Positions 56,834 to 64,000 of a stretch of DNA of 64,000 nt are shown in pieces. Under the pieces are notes generated by a model, which worked only from the letters and a program-made list of their open reading frames with translations, ran no database searches and was not told where the DNA came from. The first letter of the stretch is position 1, and every line of letters begins with the position of its first letter. Source of the DNA: Brienomyrus brachyistius (lineage: Eukaryota > Chordata > Actinopteri > Osteoglossiformes > Mormyridae); NCBI RefSeq assembly GCF_023856365.1, contig NW_026042746.1, forward strand, positions 41,426 through 105,425, written 5' to 3'. Made by a program: the position numbers and the translations under genes.

Positions 56834-58640
56834 GGCGGACCACTAGAGGTGCAATTTCAATGGAGTGGCACTGCTATGGCTTGCCACTAGAAGCGCAATT
56901 TCAAAATTGAGTGGTAGTTCTATGCCTGACCACTAGAAGCGCAATTTCGAAATGGAGTGGTAGTTCTATGCCTGACCACCGGGGGCGCAATATCGAAATG
57001 GAGTTGTAGTTCTATGCCTGACCACTGGAGGCGCGATTTTGAAATGGAGTGGTAGTTCTATGCCTGACCACTGGAGGCGCAATTTCGAACTGGAGTGGTA
57101 GTTCTATGCCTGACCACCGGGGGCGCAATATCGAAATGGAGTGGTACTTCTATGCCTGACCACCGGGGGCGCAATATCGAAATGGAGTGGTAGTTCTATG
57201 CCTGACCACCGGGGGTGCAATTTCGAAATGGAGTGGTAGTTCTATGCCTGACCACTAGAGGCACGATTTCGAAATGGAATAGTAGTTCTATGCCTGACCA
57301 CTAGAGGCGCGATTTCGAAATGGAGTAGTAGTTCTATGGCTTGTCACTAGAAGCGCAATTTCAAAATTGAGTGGTAGTTCTATGCCTGACCACTAGAAGC
57401 GCAATTTCGAAATGGAGTGGTAGTTCTATGCCTGACCACCGGGGGCGCAATATCGAAATGGAGTGGTAGTTCTATGCCTGACCACTAGAGGCGCGATTTC
57501 GAAATGGAGTAGTACTTCTATGGCTTGCCACTAGAAGCGCAATTTCAAAATTGAGTGGTAGTTCTATGCCTGACCACTAGAAGCCCAATTTCGAAATGGA
57601 GTGGTAGTTCTATGCCTGACCACCGGGGGCGCAATATCGAAATGGAGTGGTAGTTCTATGCCTGACCACTAGAGGCGCGATTTCGAAATGGAGTGGTAGT
57701 TCTATGCCTGACCACTAGAGGCGCAATTTCGAACTGGAGTGGTAGTTCTATGCCTGACCACCGGGGGCGCAATATCGAAATGGAGTGGTAGTTCTATGCC
57801 TGACCACCGGGGGCGCAATATCAAAATGGAGTGGTAGTTCTATGCCTGGCCACTAGAGGCGCAATATCGAAATTGAGTGGTAGTTCTATGCCGGGCCACT
57901 AGAGGCGCAATTTCGAAATGGAGTGGTAGTTCTATGCCTGACCACTAGAGGCACGATTTCGAAATGGAATAGTAGTTCTATGCCTGACCACTAGAGGCGC
58001 GATTTCGAAATGGAGTAGTAGTTCTATGGCTTGTCACTAGAAGCGCAATTTCAAAATTGAGTGGTAGTTCTATGCCTGACCACTAGAAGCGCAATTTCGA
58101 AATGAAGTGGTAGTTCTATGCCTGACCACCGGGGGCGCAATATCGAAATGGAGTGGTAGTTCTATGCCTGACCACTAGAGGCGCGATTTCGAAATGGAGT
58201 AGTACTTCTATGGCTTGCCACTAGAAGCGCAATTTCAAAATTGAGTGGTAGTTCTATGCCTGACCACTAGAAGCCCAATTTCGAAATGGAGTGGTAGTTC
58301 TATGCCTGACCACCGGGGGCGCAATATCGAAATGGAGTGGTAGTTCTATGCCTGACCACTAGAAGCGCGATTTCGAAATGGAGTGGTAGTTCTATGCCTG
58401 ACCACTAGAGGCGCAATTTCGAACTGGAGTGGTAGTTCTATGCCTGACCACCGGGGGCGCAATATCGAAATGGAGTGGTAGTTCTATGCCTGACCACCGG
58501 GGGCGCAATATCAAAATGGAGTGGTAGTTCTATGCCTGGCCACTAGAGGCGCAATATCGAAATTGAGTGGTAGTTCTATGCCTGGCCACTAGAGGCGCAA
58601 TTTCGAAATGGAGTGGTAGTTCTATGCCTGACCACTAGAG
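56834..58640. repeat. 46-bp minisatellite with 690-bp higher-order unit
   Basis: About 39 tandem monomers of GTGGTAGTTCTATGCCTGAC + CACTAGAGGCGCAATTTCGA + AATGGA. Monomer variants (CCACCGGGGGCGC, CCACTAGAAGCGC, TTGTCACTAG) recur in a fixed order: 57241-57930 (15 monomers, 690 bp) is repeated as 57931-58620 with few differences. Each monomer has a partial match to the CTCF core (CCACTAGAGGCGC). Confidence 0.95.
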
Positions 58641-59722
58641 GTAACCAAAGATATAGCTAGGCGGTTGCCGACGCTAGATGAGTGACACACACATTTAATG
58701 CATGCGCATGCTGCTTGTGGCCTTCTTCTGTGCCTTGCACAGTATAAAACCCCTTAAAACAATTACTGAAGCGAGACGGCGCACGCGTTACGGCGACAGA
58801 TTTAAATTGTGAGTGCACTATATCTCGTCGCAAATGGTGCTTAACCACGGCGGGTCTCAAGCACAGGAGACTCCCAATTTCTAAATGACACACACTTGGC
58901 TCACAGCGCAAAGTTGTGTTAAACTTGCTTTGTCTAAAGCAGGCACACACATACGAGTATGATCCTGATAGGTAACTAAGCTATCGGTCTTATGTCCAAG
59001 CGCAACATAATTTAGGTTAGAACCTCATAACAAGTATTCCCGTTCGCTAATAGAGAGATCTCTCCCAGGATATATAGAAACGGAGACACTCGTCCGAATT
59101 GAACCTGGAAACAAAGCGCTACATCTGAGAATCTCGTCAGACATAGGGTTAAAGTTTACTGCAGTTTAATACGAAAGAACTACAATGAAATCACCGAAAA
59201 TAAAACAAAATAATATAACTACTAATAATAGAAATAAAAATAACTATAATAAGCCCATATGATCCCGCTTAAATGCCTTCAGATTGCCATGAGTGCGACT
59301 TTTGCAACCAGTTGACAGTAGCGCTTCTTCACTGCACGTTCGGTCATAAAAAGTTTAAATTGTGTGCTCAGAATAAGTTTAAACCTTGTGCCTTGTGATT
59401 ATTAACCAATTTTTATGCTGAATGGTCGGCTCAAACTCAATTGCGAAACACCGTGAGTCTGTTAATGTGTGACTTAAATGGAACTCATTAATAACCAGTA
59501 TCACGTAATAACCTGGGTTAGAATAGAAGGCTTGTCCAACGAGCTGCGTCACCAGGTAATGTAAACGATCGGTAGCGAAGCTCCCCTCACGGCCAATGAG
59601 AGAGAGTCTCGCGATATTTCAGGCGAATTTGAGGTTTCAGAGCGTAGATCGCACAGGCAGGGATTCTTGTGAGCACTCAATGAACGGAGGCTGAAGTTGT
59701 GTAAAAGACATGCATTTATTCC
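58641..59722. other. Right flank of the minisatellite, unassigned
   Basis: TATAAAA occurs at about 58743 (plus), and CG-rich patches lie nearby. No open frame of interest. Confidence 0.4.
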
Positions 59723-60300
59723 TATAACTAACATAAGACAGACATTACACCTAACAAACAATAAACACGAAATAACGGAGTGGACACAAACAATGTAATC
59801 ATGAAAATGCAATGACCAGATTTAAAATGAGTAACCTTAAAAGGGAAAATACTGTTCTGCAAAGCAAGCAATTTGTGGAAATACTGTCCTAAAGTAATAT
59901 AGCAGGTGAATAGGAGTTTAGGTTGTTATAAATGAAAGGAAGTTTGTTTACTTGGTTGCAGAGTGGGGGGGGGGGGGTCTTGGCAGTTGGTTGCGGAGGC
60001 TGATGAGCTGATGGGTGATGGCACTCAGGGAGGCGCGGTGTTTGCAGCGGTTGTTGGAGTGGAGCCCCTCTGATTCCCTCTCCTGGTGAAGCTTGGGCTT
60101 GGTTGCAGTTCTCTGTCCAGCTGGGTCTTCACTGATAGGCTTCAGGAGGGCTTCTTGTGGGCTTCTCTTCTCTTGGGCTGATGTTCTCTGCCTCTCTTCG
60201 TGCTGATGGTCTTTTGTTTTCTCCTCCCTTCTGTTTCTCCTCTCCTGGCTTTGTTCTGAGGTGCCAGGTTTTATAGTGTAAAGTTCGTGAATAGGAGTGA
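59560..60300 (-). promoter_or_regulatory. Possible LTR- or promoter-like segment
   Basis: Minus strand: TATAAAAC near 60269, a 500-base GA-rich leader, an AATAAA near 59716 and a CG-containing downstream block. The order TATA then polyadenylation signal fits an LTR, but no borders, target duplication or partner LTR were found. Confidence 0.2.
59723..59825. repeat. Direct repeat partner of 55843-55930
   Basis: ATAACTAACATAAGACAGAC and CCTAACAAACAATAAACACG occur in both places in the same orientation, about 3.9 kb apart. The first copy is trapped between a SINE and a LINE. Confidence 0.85.
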
Positions 60301-60719
60301 CCAGGAATTCGACTCCTGGACCAATGGCTGACCATCCATTTGGCGGGCTTTCGGAAGGGGGTCTGTATCAGTCCTTTTGAGATTTATGACCAGAGTGATT
60401 TCCCTTGTATTGATGATTTTCGTTAGGCTGGTGTAACTTTTGATATATTCACTTTCGTGGTAACCACTGACCAGATTTGGAAACTGGAGTGATTTTCCAT
60501 CGGTTTGATACCAAACATGCCATAGCAGCCTAGCGGTTCACACCTCATACCATCTGTAATGATTAATTAATGATTACTTATATTATGTCGTTATGTTATA
60601 TTACTCACACCTTATTTTATGCCTCACAATCTATATAATTGTAAATATACTGTGTAGCTGCTGGCGCGTTCCAAACTAAATCTCATTGTACTTACAATGT
60701 CAATAAAAACATCCATCCA

Positions 60720-61800
60720 TCCATCTAGGCAGGCCAGTGTCGCCTCCATCCTTCCTGAAGTCAGTGATTCCTTTGTCTTTGTGCTGTTTAGTGCCAAATT
60801 GTTTGCTGAACTCCAACCTATCAGTTTCTGGACCTCATCTCTGTAAGCTGACTCATAAGAACCAAAGAGATTTACAAATGAGAGGAGGCCATTCGGCCCA
60901 TCAAGCTCCTTTGAGGAGAACTTAGCTAATAGCTCAAAAATCTTATCTAGCTCTGATTTAAAAGAACCCAGGGTTTTAGCTTGTGTTACAATAACAGGAA
61001 GACTATTCCATACTCTAACTACACGCTGTGTACAGAAATGCTTCATCAAATTCGTTTTAAAATGTTCTCCAGCTAATTTCCACTTATGGCCACGAGTTCT
61101 GGTATTTAAACTAACATTGAAATAGCCATTTGGCTGAACAGCATCCAGACCTGTTAGAATCTTAAACACCTGGATTATGTCCCCCCTTAGTCTCCTTTGC
61201 TCGAGGCTAAACAGATTCAGCTCAGCTAACCTCTCCTCATTAGACATTCCTCTAAGACCAGGAATCATTCTCGTTGCCCTACGTTGCACCTTTTCCAAGG
61301 CAGCAATGTCCTTCTTAAGGTATGGTAACCAAACCCGCACACAATATTCTAGGTGGGGTCTTACCAAGGAATTATATTATCGTAGCATCACTTGCCTTGT
61401 CTTAAACTCCACACACCTAGAGATGCAATGTGCCTTCTCGCGTGGTGTTCCTGCAGAGGGAGTCTGTGAGTGCTGGAGATTGGGGGAGGGGGCAGTGTGG
61501 CTATGTCTGCTCTGTGTTCCTCCAGACGAGCAAAGAAGCTGTTTAGCTCCTTTGCTAAAAGGGCGTTGCTGTTAACAGTGACGGTGTTGTTGCCTTTGAA
61601 GTTTGTAATGTGTTGTATTCCCTGCCACACCCACTGTGGGTTGTTGTATGTGAAGTAGACCTCTATTTTCTGTTTCTCTGCCTGCCTGGCAACCTTGATG
61701 CCCCTATTCAGGTTAGCTCTGGCTGCACTCTGTGTTCTTGACTGCGCTGTCTTGTCCTGTAGTATTGTATTGTTGCTCTTGTGTTTATCTTGCACTTTCT
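60720..61800 (-). mobile_element. Nested LINEs: CR1-like inside a second LINE
   Basis: Minus strand. The second LINE is seen at 61388-61795 (RANLNRGIKVARQAEKQKIE, VWQGIQHITNFKGNNT, LLAKELNSFFARLE) and again at about 60730-60850 (DEVQKLIGWSSANNLALNST). Between them, about 60857-61430 is a CR1-like 3' end (VRPHLEYCVRVWLPYLKKDI, KVQRRATRMIPGLRGMSNEE, VWNSLPVIV, then a TTCTTATG-type tail). The CR1-like and downstream LINE frames are fused by chance in a 247-residue frame (60624-61367). The middle of the outer LINE's reverse transcriptase is missing. Confidence 0.75.
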
Positions 61801-61975
61801 CCCTCTGTTTGTGCTCCTTTCACTCTGTATAGTTCTATCTTGCCCGCACTTGTGTCATCTTGTGTTGTTTCTGTTTTTCTTCTTTGTGTTGCACCGTGGT
61901 CCAGGAGGAACAATGTTTCCTTTCACTGTGTACTGTGTATATTGCTGAAATAACAATAAACCCACTTGACCACCT
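61740..61975 (+). mobile_element. LINE 3' end-like sequence
   Basis: TTTCACTGTGTACTGTGTAT ... GAAATAACAATAAACCCACT resembles a LINE 3' UTR in plus orientation. Confidence 0.4.
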
Positions 61976-62119
61976 GCCTCAATTCATCCTGAAGAGTTTT
62001 CCAATGTTGTTCAAAGGTCTGTTTGTTTCGAGTGAAGGACACGCCCCTGGACGTGCTGGATAAGGGGACCACAGATCAGTGTCCTCAGTCCTGCTTCTCC
62101 CTTCAAAGCTGAGAGGAAG

Positions 62120-63605
62120 ATGACCCGCCTGCTGCTTCTGGTTTTGGCTTATGGAGCTCTGCTTATCTCCACAGAGGCCCAGCAAGATTACCACAGTCTC
62201 CCTGCACTCACAAGACGGCCATTAAACTCGCAGTCGAAAATGCTCATCAAGGAACCCGTCAGCACATGAATTTCTATAACATCCAGGGCCGTCCGAAGGT
62301 AACTGCTGAGAAAGTGTTTACAAAAGTGTGAAACTTTCATCATCTGCAAGCTGAACTAATGAGTATCACATTGATTTTGATGTTTTAATTTCAATGCATA
62401 TGATGCTTAATGTCTCTTCACAATGAAAGTGATGGTTGTATATCTCAGCCCTGGTCAATTTTACCTTCTCACAGTTTCTCTCTGAATCTGCTGCAGTCAA
62501 GTCTGTGACAGTTTGCCATTTTTTGGGTGATTATTGTTTGTTATATTGCCTTTAAAACAGTTGTAGGCAATTTTGTATATAACGTGTTTATGTGATTTAG
62601 ATCAGCAGTGAATACATTGACATTGAGATTCTCTTGAGAGCAACAAAATGTCCAAAGTCAACTGCAACAGACCATCGGGCTGACTGTATTTTCATGGACA
62701 AGAGGGTAAGTAAAGAGTCACTGTGACTGTGAGCATTGGACATATCAGTTAGCAAATTAATTTAGGTTCATGTTAACTTTTTTGATGCCCTGCGGGGGAA
62801 AGTTAGCCAACAATAAAGTAACAAATACATAGGTGGCCTCAAAGAGCCAGTTCCTTCACCTTATTCTCAAATTTTAGTAGGTTTACAGGCTTAAAGGCTG
62901 GATTACCAGGCAGAAGCAAATGCTAATCATCTGAGGGGTGACCTGTAGATTATGCTTCGAGCTATGAACCCTAGCTGGCCTTATTTAAAGACCTGTGGGC
63001 TGTACTACAAAGCGGGTTTTACATACCCAGAGTTAACTCAATCGAGCCAGGTTAACTAAAACTCATTGTTGAAATCAGCCTTAAATGGCAGTGTGGTGTT
63101 TTGTGGTGAAAGGGCAGGACTTAACTCTTGTTTTAATTAGAAAGCCAGTAATTAAACCTGGTCAGAGCAGGGTAGATGTGCAGTGTGAATTACCCTTTAA
63201 ATTTACCTCTTTAAATAGTGAACTACAGGACCACTTAGCTTGATCGGAGGACAGTATTTTAATACAGAGCAGTGTTCAGTTAAACGGGATTTGTTGTTCA
63301 TACTTTTAGATGAACTTGCTTTGTATAATATAGCCTTATGGTGACCCTGCTTTGGAAGCTCTTTCCTCTAAAATTGTTCTGTGTCATTAAACCCTGCACT
63401 CCAGCAGCTCTGCCTTAAATCATTAGATATATCTTTACTACACCTTCTCTCACTGTATTTATTGCCCACCACTCTTTAAATACTGTTTTTGTGTGTCTGT
63501 GTGTTTTTGCAGCCATTCATTAACTGTAGAGTTTGCAGCAGACGGTCTGGTAATGATCTTACACATCCATCAAATGACTGTGTACCAAACAAGAAAGTGG
63601 ATGAA
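62120..63605 (+). pseudogene. Chemerin (RARRES2)-like cystatin-fold gene, exons 1-3, frameshifted
   Basis: Exon 1 (62120-62298) starts MTRLLLLVLAYGALLISTEA, a clear signal peptide, then QQDYHSLPALTR. One missing base near 62215 shifts the frame (stop at 62267), while the other frame continues AIKLAVENAHQGTRQHMNFY to a phase-0 donor. Exon 2 (62601-62705) reads ISSEYIDIEILLRATKCPKS ... DCIFMDKR. Exon 3 (63513-63605) reads PFINCRVCSRRSGNDLTHPS ... DCVPNKKVDE. Phase-0 borders, the LRATKC and INCRVC cysteine motifs and the size fit the chemerin/cathelicidin-related cystatin fold, secreted chemoattractant or antimicrobial precursors. A last exon probably lies beyond the window. If the missing base is a sequence error, the gene may be intact. 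Confidence 0.6.
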
Positions 63606-64000
63606 GTAAGTGTAGAGAGTCTTAGCATTATGGAAATGTAACAGGTGTGTGAATTGTGTCTAAACATGTGGTTAAACTTTGATTGTGTTTGTACATGCAA
63701 AAATTTGGGGGGGCTCTAGCTCCTCCTCCAATGACCATAGTACCCCCACAGCACCCCCAAAATATTGGTTTCATTTTTTCTTTAACTATCTGTAAAATCT
63801 GTATATTGTGTAAGACATTTTTGCGGTTTTTACAGCATACTTGTAGTGTATTTTTTCTTCAAAGTACACATAGAGGCTCTGTGAGCTAGACGTTAGAATT
63901 TCATATTTTATCCTATTTTATCCATGCTGTAGCTTATCGTGCTGTGTGCTTCTATACACCATCTACATAAGCTGAAAAGCTAAAGCACCCGGTCTAAATA
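63606..64000. other. Intron 3 of the chemerin-like gene, to window end
   Basis: Contains a transposon-like GGGGGGGCTCTAGCTCCTCC block at 63707. No further exon seen. Confidence 0.45.

Noticed and set aside
56834..58640. CRISPR-like array of regular repeats
   Set aside because: Monomers abut with no unique spacers, variants are shared between units, and the window is eukaryotic. It is a minisatellite.

Overview
This window is nuclear genomic DNA from a teleost fish. Intron-split genes with GT/AG borders, dense degenerate transposons, (CA)n and CCAT-type microsatellites and a novel immune-type receptor (NITR) gene, a family known from bony fish, all point that way. I do not name the species. 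There is no prokaryotic gene organisation, operon or CRISPR array. Most short open frames in the window are shadows or transposon debris.

Layout. (1) 1-17.8 kb: two nearly identical copies of a >=7.35-kb segment (1-7349 and 10378-17726, constant offset 10377). Each carries the broken 3' exons of a hAT-transposase-derived gene, a 309-bp hAT MITE, a larger non-autonomous element split by a SINE, a second SINE and an L2-type LINE 3' end. Between them, 7350-9664 holds three tRNA-Glu-like sequences in a locally duplicated repeat and the end of a Tc1 transposon. (2) 17.8-26.3 kb: a CR1-like LINE split by a solo LTR, an endogenous-retrovirus gag remnant, SINEs, a Ginger/Gypsy-type integrase remnant and a ~0.8-0.95 kb-arm inverted repeat. 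(3) 26.7-28.7 kb: three C-terminal exons of a Brachyury (T-box) gene with a premature stop; the last exon is split by a 277-bp solo LTR flanked by a 5-bp target duplication. (4) 30-33.8 kb: a broken integrase-core transposase gene, an LTR-like segment with a 36-bp perfect hairpin, a hAT MITE, and LINE and SINE pieces.

(5) 34.2-38.5 kb: the main host gene, a six-exon inhibitory-type NITR (leader, V domain with J-like motif, six-cysteine I domain, transmembrane exon, cytoplasmic tail with an ITIM and an ITIM-like tyrosine). It carries an in-frame TAG at the end of the I domain, inside a 57-bp tandem duplication whose second copy reads CAG. (6) 39-56 kb: transposon-rich intergenic DNA, including a LINE inserted in an ERV gag remnant with an 8-bp target duplication, a proline-rich frame running into an LTR, several MITEs, and an unidentified minus-strand terminal-exon candidate. 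(7) 56.8-58.6 kb: a 46-bp minisatellite with a 15-monomer (690-bp) higher-order repeat present twice. (8) 60.6-62 kb: nested LINEs. (9) 62.1-64 kb: the first three coding exons of a secreted cystatin-fold, chemerin (RARRES2)-like gene with a one-base frameshift in exon 1, running off the right edge.

How the genes relate: nothing suggests one pathway. The NITR (membrane immune receptor) and the chemerin-like gene (secreted chemoattractant/antimicrobial family) are both immune-type loci, about 24 kb apart. The Brachyury and hAT-derived genes are relics. All identifications come from reading translations by eye; no database search was run.
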